Source: CAVXTF01 sp963701375
Lineage (GTDB): Bacteria; Actinomycetota; Acidimicrobiia; Acidimicrobiales; CAVXTF01
DNA length: 64,000 nucleotides
Assembly (NCBI GenBank): GCA_963701375.1
Contig: CAVOZT010000004.1
Span: 372,001-436,000 of the forward strand
Direction: 5' to 3'
Every line of letters begins with the position of its first letter. Position 1 is the stretch's first letter. The translations under genes were made by a program, and so were the position numbers. The notes below the pieces were generated by a model. It made no database searches. It was not told the origin of the DNA and was given only the letters and a program-made list of their open reading frames with translations. Positions 26,584 through 34,813 of this stretch are shown here, in pieces.

Positions 26584-27005
26584 CGACTCGTCCGCGATTC
26601 GGGTCCGAGCAGGGGATCGCTGCGGTGGAGGCCGTGGTACTGACCTCCGTCGTCATGATCTTCGTGCTCCTGGCGGTTGCATTCGGCCGTTACGAGTCGA
26701 CACACGCTCAGGTGATCGGCGCCGCTCGCGCTGCCGCCGAAGCAGCAGCCGTAGTGCCGTCCGCGAATCAGGCTTCATCGGCAGCCAGTGCAGCAGCCGA
26801 ACCTGAGCTCGCAGGAGCAGGTGCCTCTTGCAAGCTCGCGACTGTGAACACCAACGTCGAGCACTTCGTAGCGGGCGGCAAGGTCACGGTCACTGTGACC
26901 TGTACGGTCGAATTGTCCGACCTCGGAGTTCCCGGCCTTCCAGGAGCTGCCACCGTCGTGGTCACCGAGGCGGCGCCAATCGATCCTTATCGAGCTGTGT
27001 CGTGA
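26580..27005 (+). CDS. Second TadE/TadF-like minor pilin
   Basis: 141 residues from a TTG overlapping the previous stop. SEQGIAAVEAVVLTSVVMIFVLLAVAFGRY has the Gly...Glu(+5) prepilin-like junction and one membrane helix, followed by an Ala-rich helical stretch (AAAEAAAVVPSANQASSAASAAAEP) and a small beta domain with two Cys (ASCKLATVN...VTVTCTVEL) that may be disulfide-linked. Likely a minor pilin that works with the other TadE-like protein. GTGA overlap with the next gene. Confidence 0.72.
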   Translation: MTTRPRFGSEQGIAAVEAVVLTSVVMIFVLLAVAFGRYESTHAQVIGAARAAAEAAAVVPSANQASSAASAAAEPELAGAGASCKLATVNTNVEHFVAGGKVTVTVTCTVELSDLGVPGLPGAATVVVTEAAPIDPYRAVS

Positions 27006-27439
27006 GTGACATTCGAGCCAAGTTGCATAGCCCTGCGCGTGGTGAAGCCGGGATGCTTACCGCTTTCGTGGCGGTGCTTACCGTCGCGTTGCTCGCTATC
27101 GTCGGTATGGCGGTCGATTCCGGACGAGCGATCTCGGCACAACGCCTAGCGGCCGACGAAGCGGCGCAGGCCGCTCGCGCCGGTGCGGGTCGCTTATCGA
27201 TAAACGCACTTCGTGACGGACGACTTGTGATCGATGGTGCGTCGGCGGTTCGGGCGGCCGAGCAGTACATGTCGTTGAGTGGCCACCCGGGCACGGCCTG
27301 GGTGCACGACGGCATCGTCTCGGCGCGAGTCGTCGAAGCCGTGCCTACGACGATCCTCGGCATCGTGGGGGTGCGGACCATAACGGTGTCAGCTACGGCC
27401 AGCGCGTCCGACGTGAGCGGCGTTGCGGGGCAGGGCTGA
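27002..27439 (+). CDS. TadG-like pilus assembly protein
   Basis: 145 residues. ARGEAGMLTAFVAVLTVALLAIVGMAVDSGRAISAQRLAADEAAQAARAGA is the TadG N-terminal signature (membrane helix, then D-GR and AD-AAQAGA). The rest is a short exported domain, much shorter than TadG proteins carrying a von Willebrand A domain. The GTG start overlaps the previous stop. It is probably an anchored accessory factor of the pilus. Confidence 0.75.
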   Translation: MSDIRAKLHSPARGEAGMLTAFVAVLTVALLAIVGMAVDSGRAISAQRLAADEAAQAARAGAGRLSINALRDGRLVIDGASAVRAAEQYMSLSGHPGTAWVHDGIVSARVVEAVPTTILGIVGVRTITVSATASASDVSGVAGQG

Positions 27440-27442
27440 CCG

Positions 27443-30364
27443 GTGAGGCAGCGGCGGGGCCGGGTGGGATCGGGAGCCGCGGGGCCGTCTAAGGCAGGAA
27501 CCATCGGCTCTCTTGCCGGTTTGCTCGTCTTTGCCATAGGTGTGCCGGTGCTCCTGGTCGTTGAGCGGGCCGGCTCGCCGATCGGGTCGCTAGGGCATTT
27601 CCTGGCTCATCCGTCGTCGGTGCTTCATTCGCTCGGGCGTCCCGTCACCGATGTCTTCGTCGTCCACGCGGTTGTGCTGATGGCTTGGTTGGTGTGGGCA
27701 TGGCTTGTCCTATGCGTGATCACCGAGGTCGTGGCCCGACTCCGTGGGCGGCCCGCATCGGTCCTTCCTGCTAGTCGCCACGCTCAGGCACTGGCCGCAC
27801 TTTTGGTGAGCGCCTCAATGGCCCTTTTACCGTCGACCAGAAACTACGCACCAATGCGGATTGCGGCGATGACTTCGGGACCGCGTGTCCAACAGGTCGC
27901 ATTGGTGGCAGACGACAAGATCGCGACGACCAATGTCGCACCCGAGCGCGAGCCGTCTGGCACGCAGAACGGTGCCGATCGGAAGCACCACACGTCAGAA
28001 GCGGCAGAAGCTGACGGGGACTTTACTTACGTCGTCCGAGCCGGCGACACACTATGGTCGATCGCCGGGCGCGAGCTCGACTCGCCACTTCGCTGGCGAG
28101 AGATCGCGGCAATGAACGTCGGCCGCCCGCAAGCAGACGGCACGTCGCTCGTTCACGCGGGATGGATCCTTCCCGGGTGGGTCCTACACCTTCCTCTCTC
28201 ATCCCCCCGGATTCAGGCTGCGACCGTCCACGATTTGCACGAGCAGTCACCTCGACCGGTCGATCGATCTGTGAGCCCGGCCCCTGAACCGTCTGAAGAT
28301 CGACCAGGCCGGCCGCCGGCGGTCACCAGGACCAACGTTCCCTCAATCGATCCTCGCCCCGAAACCAGGGAGCTCAGCGAAAGTGTCACTTCGAGAGCCG
28401 CGGCGAATGCTGATCGGCAAACGAACAACGGAGCATCGCTCACAGACTCCAAAACTTCTTCCGGAAAGAGTCGTGAAGCCGAAGGCATTCCCGTCGCACC
28501 GTTCGGGTACGGCCTGCTCGGCGCAGGGGTCGTCATGGTGATCAACCGGTTGCGCCGGGCGCAACAGCGTCACAGGCCTTCGGGGATGCGCATCGCGTTG
28601 CCTGACAAGGATCTTGCCGGGGCTGAGCAGATCTTGCGATCTTCAGCCGATCACGAAGCTGCTGCCTGGGTGGACGCTTCACTGCGTACCTTGGCCGCCG
28701 CATGCCGTAGCAAGGAACGCCGTGCACCCCGAGTGGTTGCGGTTCGTGTACTCGATCACGCCACAGAACTCATCGTCGGTTCTGCGGAGGACTCCGAACC
28801 TTGCGCACCGTTCGAGCGGCACGACGACAAGTCGTCGTGGTTTCTTCCTCGGCAGCCCGATCTGCTGGACGATGCCCGCGCCGACCCGTGGGTCGCCGGG
28901 ATGGACGTCATGTCTCCCGGCCTGGTCACACTCGGAAGGGGACCGCAAGGACTTCTTCTCGTCAACGTCGAGCAGGCGGGCAGCATCGCCGTGGTCGGTG
29001 AGGATGCCGACGACGTGTTGAGAGCGATGGCAATCGAGCTAGCGACGTCGAGTTGGTCAGAACAAGTCAACGTCGTCCTGGTCGGCATGGAGCGCGTATC
29101 GCACGGTCGGCATTCGAACGACCCGACTCTCGACGTCTTAGACCGCGTACGCGAAGCCGCCGACCTCGTCGAAGTGCTGCCTGAGCTCCGCCACGTGACG
29201 ACCGAACGATCGATCATGCTCGATGCGGTTGCACTCGACCGGACTTCCGACGCCCGCCTCGCCGTGAGCGGCGACGGCTGGGATCTCACCGTCGTCTTCT
29301 GCTCGTCTCGAGCAGTTGCAGCCAATCGGAAGGCACTTGCCGAGCTCGTCGGGCTCGCAGGGGATGGCGCTCGTGGACTGGCGACGGTCTGCACGGGGAG
29401 CATTGACGGCGCGAACTGGCTAGTTGAAGCGGGCCACGGTCCTGTTACGTTCCGACTCGCCGGAGTACCCGAAGCGACGGTCTGGCCCCAGACATTGGAC
29501 GGCGACGCCGGAGGAAAGATAGCCAAGCTCGTCGATGTGGCACGGCACCTCGACGGGGTGGATGTCTCGACTCCGCCTTACGACGCGATCGAAACGCGCT
29601 CTGCCGCCCCCGGGTTCGTTGATGACGATCCGCCTCCCGCAATCGAGATTCTCGTGTTGGGGCCTGTCGAGGTGGTTGGCGCCGCGAGGCCCTTTACTCG
29701 AGCGTGGTCACTCGAGCTCGTCGTGTATCTGGCGATGCATCCCGGCGGGGCGACGGGCGATCAATGGGCCACCCACCTGTGGCCGAACCGATCTATGGCG
29801 CCCGCCAGCCTTCACTCGACCGCATCCGCAGCGCGCCGGGCCCTCGGGAGCACAGCGACCGGAGAGGACCACTTGCCCAGGTCACACGGCAGGCTCACCC
29901 TCGGGCCGGGAGTGGCAACCGACTGGGATCGTTTTTGCCGCCTGTCGTCGTCGGCGGATCCGTCTTCTTGGAAAGGCGCGCTCGAATTGATCAGGGGCCT
30001 TCCATTCGAAGGGCTGCGCTCCACCGACTGGGCCGTGTTCAGTCATGTACAGGCGAACATCGAATCGCTCGTAGTGGACGTGTCGGTGAGACGAGCGGAG
30101 CACTGCATGGATGACGAGGATCCTTCCGGCGCCGAGTGGTCTGCTCGCAAAGGGCTCTTGGTGAGCCCGTACGACGAGCGGCTCTACCGGATTCTGATGA
30201 GAGCTGCAGACCTAGCCGGGAATCCTGCCGGAGTTGAGGCCGTGATGGCGGAACTCCTCCAACTCGTAGGCGGTGAAGTGGAGCCTTACGACTCTGTCCA
30301 CCCCGAGACGTACGACCTCTACAGGTCTCTTTCGAGGCGCCACGTTCCTGCTCGTCAGCATTGA
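27443..30364 (+). CDS. Membrane LysM protein with cytosolic SARP/BTAD regulatory domain
   Basis: 973 residues, last gene of the Tad operon, GTG start 3 bases after the previous stop. Hydrophobic segments lie at about 21-40, 72-97 and 113-130. A LysM peptidoglycan-binding domain (about 194-250, YVVRAGDTLWSIAGRELDS...HAGWILPGWVLHL) precedes a polar linker rich in Pro/Arg/Ser and a fourth membrane helix (about 351-368). The cytosolic part has an alpha/beta region without a Walker A motif (about 490-680), then IEILVLGPVEVVG with a winged-helix-like segment (735-830) and a BTAD helical repeat domain (835-965). Three helices before and one after place LysM outside and BTAD inside if the N-terminus is cytosolic. 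A role as wall-sensing pilus regulator is inference. Confidence 0.8.
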   Translation: MRQRRGRVGSGAAGPSKAGTIGSLAGLLVFAIGVPVLLVVERAGSPIGSLGHFLAHPSSVLHSLGRPVTDVFVVHAVVLMAWLVWAWLVLCVITEVVARLRGRPASVLPASRHAQALAALLVSASMALLPSTRNYAPMRIAAMTSGPRVQQVALVADDKIATTNVAPEREPSGTQNGADRKHHTSEAAEADGDFTYVVRAGDTLWSIAGRELDSPLRWREIAAMNVGRPQADGTSLVHAGWILPGWVLHLPLSSPRIQAATVHDLHEQSPRPVDRSVSPAPEPSEDRPGRPPAVTRTNVPSIDPRPETRELSESVTSRAAANADRQTNNGASLTDSKTSSGKSREAEGIPVAPFGYGLLGAGVVMVINRLRRAQQRHRPSGMRIALPDKDLAGAEQILRSSADHEAAAWVDASLRTLAAACRSKERRAPRVVAVRVLDHATELIVGSAEDSEPCAPFERHDDKSSWFLPRQPDLLDDARADPWVAGMDVMSPGLVTLGRGPQGLLLVNVEQAGSIAVVGEDADDVLRAMAIELATSSWSEQVNVVLVGMERVSHGRHSNDPTLDVLDRVREAADLVEVLPELRHVTTERSIMLDAVALDRTSDARLAVSGDGWDLTVVFCSSRAVAANRKALAELVGLAGDGARGLATVCTGSIDGANWLVEAGHGPVTFRLAGVPEATVWPQTLDGDAGGKIAKLVDVARHLDGVDVSTPPYDAIETRSAAPGFVDDDPPPAIEILVLGPVEVVGAARPFTRAWSLELVVYLAMHPGGATGDQWATHLWPNRSMAPASLHSTASAARRALGSTATGEDHLPRSHGRLTLGPGVATDWDRFCRLSSSADPSSWKGALELIRGLPFEGLRSTDWAVFSHVQANIESLVVDVSVRRAEHCMDDEDPSGAEWSARKGLLVSPYDERLYRILMRAADLAGNPAGVEAVMAELLQLVGGEVEPYDSVHPETYDLYRSLSRRHVPARQH

Positions 30365-30424
30365 TCCCGATTACGCTCTGGGACTTCCGCTAAGCGAGCG
30401 AGCTCCACGCCCCGAGGTCATTCG

Positions 30425-31150
30425 ATGACCACAGACGATGATTACATCGCCACGATCGTCGCGATCCGCGCCGGCGACGTTGCAGAGTTGCAGAGACTGC
30501 TCGCCGACAATCCGGGTCTCGCTGCGTCGAGGCTGGGCGGCATTGCAAAAGGGCGGACGCCACTTCACGTCGTCTGCGACTGGCCCGGCTACTTCCCGAG
30601 CGGGCCCCGTGTCGCCACACTGCTGATCGAAGCTGGTGCGAACCTGAACGATCGAGGCACCGACGATGATCATGGGGGTGAGACTCCGCTGCACTGGACC
30701 GCCAGCAGTGACGACGTCGACGTCGCGAGCGTCCTCATTGAGGCCGGTGCCGATCTCGAGATTCCCGGCGGCTCCATCGGTACTCCGCTCGACAATGCGA
30801 TCGGTTACGGCTGCTGGCACGTAGCTCGCCTTCTAGTGGATAGGGGTGCTCGAGTTGATGCCCTCTGGCACGCCTCGGCGCTAGGCATGCTCGGCCGGCT
30901 CGAGGAACTGCTCGTCGACGACGAGAAGTGCACTCCTGAGAAGATCTCCCAGGCCTTCTGGCACGCTTGCTCGGGCGGCCAGCGTCGCGCGGCGGAGCTC
31001 CTGCTCGATCATGGCGCGGATCTGAATTGGGAGCCCGACTACGCCGTCGGGACTCCTCTCGACTCGGCGCGAGGGCGCGGGACCCGCCAGGAGAACGTGA
31101 TCGAGTGGCTCACCAGCAAGGGAGCACGTTCATCCGAGAGTGCGGAGTGA
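30425..31150 (+). CDS. Ankyrin-repeat protein
   Basis: 241 residues, soluble, made of about five or six ankyrin repeats: GDVAELQRLLADNPGLAAS, GRTPLHVVCDW...VATLLIEAGANLND, GETPLHWTASSDDVDVASVLIEAGADLEI, GTPLDNAIGYGCWHVARLLVDRGARVD, and GQRRAAELLLDHGADLNW. It would act as a protein-binding scaffold; the partner is unknown. No signal peptide. It follows the pilus regulator by 60 bases, but the two are not clearly linked. Confidence 0.88.
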   Translation: MTTDDDYIATIVAIRAGDVAELQRLLADNPGLAASRLGGIAKGRTPLHVVCDWPGYFPSGPRVATLLIEAGANLNDRGTDDDHGGETPLHWTASSDDVDVASVLIEAGADLEIPGGSIGTPLDNAIGYGCWHVARLLVDRGARVDALWHASALGMLGRLEELLVDDEKCTPEKISQAFWHACSGGQRRAAELLLDHGADLNWEPDYAVGTPLDSARGRGTRQENVIEWLTSKGARSSESAE

Positions 31151-31330
31151 CGACCGAGGCCGCACACGCGGTACAGCGAACTGGTTGGTGATACTTCGAG
31201 CAAGGTCTCAGATCGAACTACGTACGAAATTGTTCATCCAGCGAAGTCCGTGCAAGCTCCACGGAGAAGTTGCCCTCCCAGGATTCACTCGCTGTCCGCA
31301 CCGAGCGGCGGCCTGAGGAGGAGCTGACCG

Positions 31331-31762
31331 ATGATCAACACCACCATGTCGGGGAATCTGACCCGCGATCCGGAGATCCGCTACACCCGTGAGGGCCAGC
31401 CAACCGCATCGTTCGGTATAGCGGTCAACAGACGTTGGCAGCCAAGAGGAAGCGACGAATGGGAAGAATCGACCTCGTTCTTTGACGTGGTCTGTTGGCG
31501 CGACCTGGCGGAGAACGTCGCGCTGAGCCTTGTCAAAGGCTCGCGTGTGGTGGTGGCAGGACGCCTCGAGCAGCGAACTTGGGAGACCGAGGACGGCGAC
31601 CGCCGCAGCCGCGTGGAACTGGTCGCCGAGGACGTGGGCGCGTCCCTGCGGTTCGCAACCGCCGAGATCACCCGCACCGAACGTCGGAACCCCACCCAGG
31701 CCGATTCTCCGGGGAGCTCCGACCCGGCGGACGAGGCCGAGGTGGTCGGGGCCGACGTCTGA
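31331..31762 (+). CDS. ssb: Single-stranded DNA-binding protein (SsbB-like paralogue)
   Basis: 143 residues: OB fold with INTTMSGNLTRDPEIRYTREGQPTASFGIAVNRRW, FFDVVCWRDLAENVALSLVKGSRVVVAGRLEQRTWET and VELVAEDVGASLRFAT. The tail is short and ends EAEVVGADV, without the DDDIPF-like acidic tip that recruits partner proteins in the replicative SSB. It is not next to rpsF/rpsR. Both points suggest the secondary, SsbB-type protein rather than the essential one. Ribosome site GAGGAGGAGCTG precedes the ATG; the 180 bases upstream hold no gene. Confidence 0.9.
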   Translation: MINTTMSGNLTRDPEIRYTREGQPTASFGIAVNRRWQPRGSDEWEESTSFFDVVCWRDLAENVALSLVKGSRVVVAGRLEQRTWETEDGDRRSRVELVAEDVGASLRFATAEITRTERRNPTQADSPGSSDPADEAEVVGADV

Positions 31763-31897
31763 TCGGCTTCAACTCGGGGCCGGTGGTCTTGCCCCCCCGG
31801 ACCGTCGGTCCCGAGTGGCCGGTCGCCAGAATTTGCCCGGTTAGGACCCCGACGGATGCCGTTTTCGACACAGGCCTAAACCGAAAAGGAGCTCTCA

Positions 31898-32182
31898 ATG
31901 TCGCGAGGTGTCGAAGAACGACGGATCACCGAGGATGAGGCCGTATTGGTGCACTTCGCGCCCGCGATCGTTCTCTCCAAGGACGAAGTCTTTGAAGCGT
32001 GTGCGGTCCTGGCTTCGATCGAGCGGTTATTGCTCGCTCACGGCCACACAGCCGAAGCGTTGTGTGCATCGGATCTCGTCGAAGATCTCGAAGACCGTCT
32101 GGCCGTGCAATGGCCAGACGGTCAGCTTGTTTCTCCCGCCTTCTCCGGCTCGAAGTCGAGTGAAAGAGAGTTGACGCAGTAG
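31898..32182 (+). CDS. Small conserved hypothetical protein
   Basis: 94 residues, ATG with a good ribosome site (AAAGGAG). RGVEERRITEDEAVLVHFAPAIVLSKDEVFEACAVLASIERLLLAHGHTAEA is amphipathic-helical and protein-like. The last ~30 residues read through the strong hairpin at 32093-32123 and overlap the end of msrB by 61 bases; so the natural C-terminus is in doubt, though no earlier stop exists in this frame. No family recognised. Possibly co-transcribed with ssb. Confidence 0.6.
   Translation: MSRGVEERRITEDEAVLVHFAPAIVLSKDEVFEACAVLASIERLLLAHGHTAEALCASDLVEDLEDRLAVQWPDGQLVSPAFSGSKSSERELTQ
32093..32123. terminator. Hairpin terminator between convergent genes
   Basis: Perfect 12-base inverted repeat GACCGTCTGGCC / GGCCAGACGGTC with a 7-base loop, followed on the plus strand by AGCTTGTTTCTCC. 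It lies at the tail-to-tail junction of the small hypothetical gene and msrB, inside the 3' end of the former and touching the msrB stop. It probably terminates transcription from both sides. Confidence 0.7.
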
Positions 32183-32535
32183 CGAAGCCCCGTCGGCCTC
32201 GGGCCGTCGGGGAAGACATGTCCGAGATGCCCTCCGCAGCGCGCGCAGGTGATTTCGGTCCGAATCATCCCGTGGCTGTTGTCAGGGTGCTCCTCGATGA
32301 CGCCCTCGTCGGCGGCACGCGTGAAGCTCGGCCATCCCGATCCCGATTCGAACTTGTCGTCCGAGCGGAAGAGGGCTGCTCCGCACGCGGCGCACCGAAA
32401 CAATCCAGGGTCATGGACGTCGAGCAGAGCGCCGCTCCACGCCGGCTCCGTCCCCTTTTTCCTGAGGACGCGAAATCGGTCGGGAGACAATTCTGCCTTC
32501 CATTCCTTTTCAGTCTTTTCGATCTCTCGGCTCAC
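32122..32535 (-). CDS. msrB: Peptide-methionine (R)-S-oxide reductase
   Basis: 137 residues from the GTG at 32535 (SREIEKTEKEWKAELSPDRFRVLRKKGTEPAWSG); a TTG 24 bases further up is possible. The zinc-binding pairs CAAC and CARC, GSGWPSF, HGMIRTEITC..CGGHLGHVFPDGP and the catalytic Cys in LRYCVNSLSL identify MsrB, which repairs the R-sulfoxide of methionine in proteins. It has no signal peptide, so it is cytosolic. It is divergent from the FadE30-like gene. Confidence 0.93.
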   Translation of the reverse strand: MSREIEKTEKEWKAELSPDRFRVLRKKGTEPAWSGALLDVHDPGLFRCAACGAALFRSDDKFESGSGWPSFTRAADEGVIEEHPDNSHGMIRTEITCARCGGHLGHVFPDGPRPTGLRYCVNSLSLDFEPEKAGETS

Positions 32536-32586
32536 TTGAACCAACCTAGGTGTCTGCAAGGCTCCTTTGCCTGCGGTCAGTTGAAC

Positions 32587-32603
32587 CCAAGTGTATACAT
32601 AGG
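32587..32603. promoter_or_regulatory. Imperfect palindrome between msrB and the fadE30-like operon
   Basis: CCAAGTGTATACATAGG is centred on a perfect TGTATACA core and flanked by CC/GG. It lies in the 236-base divergent region, 168 bases before the acyl-CoA dehydrogenase start. It differs from the KstR-like sites and from the mycobacterial KstR2 site. It may be a repressor site or contain a -10-like TATACAT. No other structure was noticed in this region. Confidence 0.35.
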
Positions 32604-32771
32604 TGTTCCCTTAAACGCAGAAAATGTGTGGCAAGTCCTGGTCTGTCCCAAAGGTTCGGGTCTCACCCGGGTCACCCCGAGGGCATTTCGCAGCGGTTTG
32701 GTAACGTTCCGCCGCCTGCCCGGGAAAGACATAGCCCCTGGCCAGGACTGACGTTATGGACCTGGACCTGC

Positions 32772-33977
32772 ATGGACCTGCGTGACAGCACCGAAGACGC
32801 CGCGTTCAGGGAAGAGGTCCGCACCTGGATCGGTGAGAACCTCGTAGGGGATTTCGCCCGATCGGGGGACATCGGTGGGCCTGGGCGCGAACACGAGGGC
32901 TTCGAGGTCCGTCTCGCCTGGGAGCAGGTGCTCGGGGAAGCCGGCTGGACCTGCATCGGATGGCCGCGCAAGTCGGGCGGCCGGGGAGCGTCGATCGCCC
33001 AGCAGGTGATCTGGAACGAGGAGTATGTACGTGCCTCGTGCCCAGCTCGAGTCGGAGTGTTCGGGGAGGGGTTGCTCGGGCCGACCCTCATCGCATACGG
33101 GACAGAGGAGCAGAAGAAACGTTTCCTCGAGCCCATACGTCTCGGACACGAGCTCTGGTGCCAGGGATACTCCGAGCCGGACGCCGGTTCGGACCTCGCC
33201 AGCGTTCGGACACAGGCGACTCTCGACGGCGACGAGTGGGTCTTGACCGGCCAAAAGGTTTGGACATCTCTCGCACAATGGGCCGACTGGTGCTTCGTCC
33301 TCGCTCGAACGGAGCCCGAAGAGAAACGCCACAAGGGTTTGTCGTACCTACTCGTGCCGATGCGCCAGTCCGGGGTCGAGCTGCGTCCGATCACACAGCT
33401 CACGGGTACGTCCGAGTTCAACGAGGTCTTCTTCGACGAGGCTCGCACACCGAGCGACATGGTCGTCGGGGAAGTAGGAGACGGATGGAGAGTTGCACTG
33501 GCGACGCTCGCTTTCGAGCGCGGTGTTGCGCTGCTCGGCCACCAAGTACGGTTCAGCCGCGAACTTGACTATGTAATCGGATTGGCTCGTGCTCGCGGAT
33601 CGAACCTCGATCCCGTCATGCGCCAACGCCTTGCCGGTGCTTGGGCCACCCTTTTCATTCTCCGGATGAACACGTTGCGATCCTTGCGGGGGCTCGACGG
33701 CCCGCTTTCGACTCCGGAGGCTTCCATTGCGAAGCTGTTCTGGAGCACATGGCACCGCGATCTCGGAGAGCTCGCCCTGGACGTAGCCGGGCTTGACGCG
33801 ACCGCGACCAAGGTTTCGACGGCGCCCTCTGCGCCGTCCTACCCGCTGACCGAGCTCCAACGGTTGTTCCTCTTCAGTCGAGCAGACACGATCTACGGAG
33901 GATCGAACGAGATCCAGCGGAACATCGTCGCCGAGCGCGTTCTCGGCCTTCCGCCTGAGCCGAAGGGGACCCTTTGA
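32772..33977 (+). CDS. fadE30: Acyl-CoA dehydrogenase, FadE30-like
   Basis: 401 residues. The sequence runs closely along mycobacterial FadE30 as remembered: GGPGREHEGFEVRLAW, ELWCQGYSEPDAGSDLAS, GQKVWTSLAQWADWCFV, LTGTSEFNEVFFDEAR, LAFERGVALLG and DTIYGGSNEIQRNIVAERV. The usual C-terminal YEG Glu is GG here; in this subclass the base is the Glu of FERG. FadE30 dehydrogenates a CoA ester in C/D-ring steroid breakdown. The ATG at 32772 is chosen since the frame further upstream is not protein-like. Its stop overlaps the IpdF-like start, the same pairing as fadE30-ipdF in mycobacteria. Confidence 0.85.
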   Translation: MDLRDSTEDAAFREEVRTWIGENLVGDFARSGDIGGPGREHEGFEVRLAWEQVLGEAGWTCIGWPRKSGGRGASIAQQVIWNEEYVRASCPARVGVFGEGLLGPTLIAYGTEEQKKRFLEPIRLGHELWCQGYSEPDAGSDLASVRTQATLDGDEWVLTGQKVWTSLAQWADWCFVLARTEPEEKRHKGLSYLLVPMRQSGVELRPITQLTGTSEFNEVFFDEARTPSDMVVGEVGDGWRVALATLAFERGVALLGHQVRFSRELDYVIGLARARGSNLDPVMRQRLAGAWATLFILRMNTLRSLRGLDGPLSTPEASIAKLFWSTWHRDLGELALDVAGLDATATKVSTAPSAPSYPLTELQRLFLFSRADTIYGGSNEIQRNIVAERVLGLPPEPKGTL

Positions 33978-34777
33978 GCAATCCTTTGACGGAGCGATCT
34001 CTCCCGGTCCCGCCGCAACCCGCAGGCCACAGCCTGCTGGCGGACAAGGTCGTAGTCGTGACCGCGGCCGCCGGAACCGGAATCGGTTTCGCCACCGCAG
34101 AACGTTGCCTGCGAGAGGGAGCGACTCTCGTCGTTTCCGATACCCACGAGCGCCGACTAGGAGAGGCGGCGGACCGCCTGTCGGAGATATCGGGGAGCCG
34201 CCCGTTGGCCCTTCGATGCGACGTCACCATCGAGGAAGACGTAAGGAGTCTCTACGGGTCGGTAGCAGCCGAGTACGGGCGAATCGATGTGGCTGTGAAC
34301 AACGCAGGGTTGGGCGGCACCGCGAACGTCGTCGAGATGTCAGACGAGCAATGGTCTTCCGTGCTCGAAGTCACGCTTACCGGGACATTCCGCTGCACGA
34401 GAGCCGCTCTGGTCCACATGTACGAGCGTCGCAGCGGTGTGATTGTCAATAATGCGTCCGTCCTCGGGTGGCGTGCTCAGGCCGGTCAGGCTCACTACGC
34501 CGCAGCCAAGGCGGGCGTGATGGCTCTGACGCGATGCGCTGCGGCGGAGGCTGTGCCTTTCGGAGTCCGCGTGAACGCCGTGTCGCCCAGCCTCGCGATG
34601 CACCCGTTCCTCAACAGGGTCATTTCCGAGGAGGAGCTAGAAGTGCTGCGCGGCAGGGAGCTGTCGGGCCGCTCCGCCGAGACTTGGGAGGTCGCGAATG
34701 TGATTGTGTTTCTGGCGAGCGACTACTCGTCTTACATGAGTGGCGAGATCGTCTCGGTCTCTAGCCAGCACCCGTGA
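33974..34777 (+). CDS. ipdF: Short-chain dehydrogenase, IpdF-like
   Basis: 267-residue SDR. VVVVTAAAGTGIGFATAERC (NAD-binding), VNNAGLGGTANVVEMSDEQW, NNASVLGWRAQAGQAHYAAAKAG (Ser, Tyr and Lys) and the exact style of ending ASDYSSYMSGEIVSVSSQHP match mycobacterial IpdF (Rv3559c), which oxidises or reduces the hydroxy group of the 5-OH-HIC-CoA indane intermediate. It starts at TTG 33974, overlapping the fadE30-like stop. Together they indicate C/D-ring steroid degradation. The assignment is from memory of family sequences. Confidence 0.85.
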   Translation: MSNPLTERSLPVPPQPAGHSLLADKVVVVTAAAGTGIGFATAERCLREGATLVVSDTHERRLGEAADRLSEISGSRPLALRCDVTIEEDVRSLYGSVAAEYGRIDVAVNNAGLGGTANVVEMSDEQWSSVLEVTLTGTFRCTRAALVHMYERRSGVIVNNASVLGWRAQAGQAHYAAAKAGVMALTRCAAAEAVPFGVRVNAVSPSLAMHPFLNRVISEEELEVLRGRELSGRSAETWEVANVIVFLASDYSSYMSGEIVSVSSQHP

Positions 34778-34813
34778 CACACACCGAGAACTCGAGAAAT
34801 TAAGGAGCCGATC

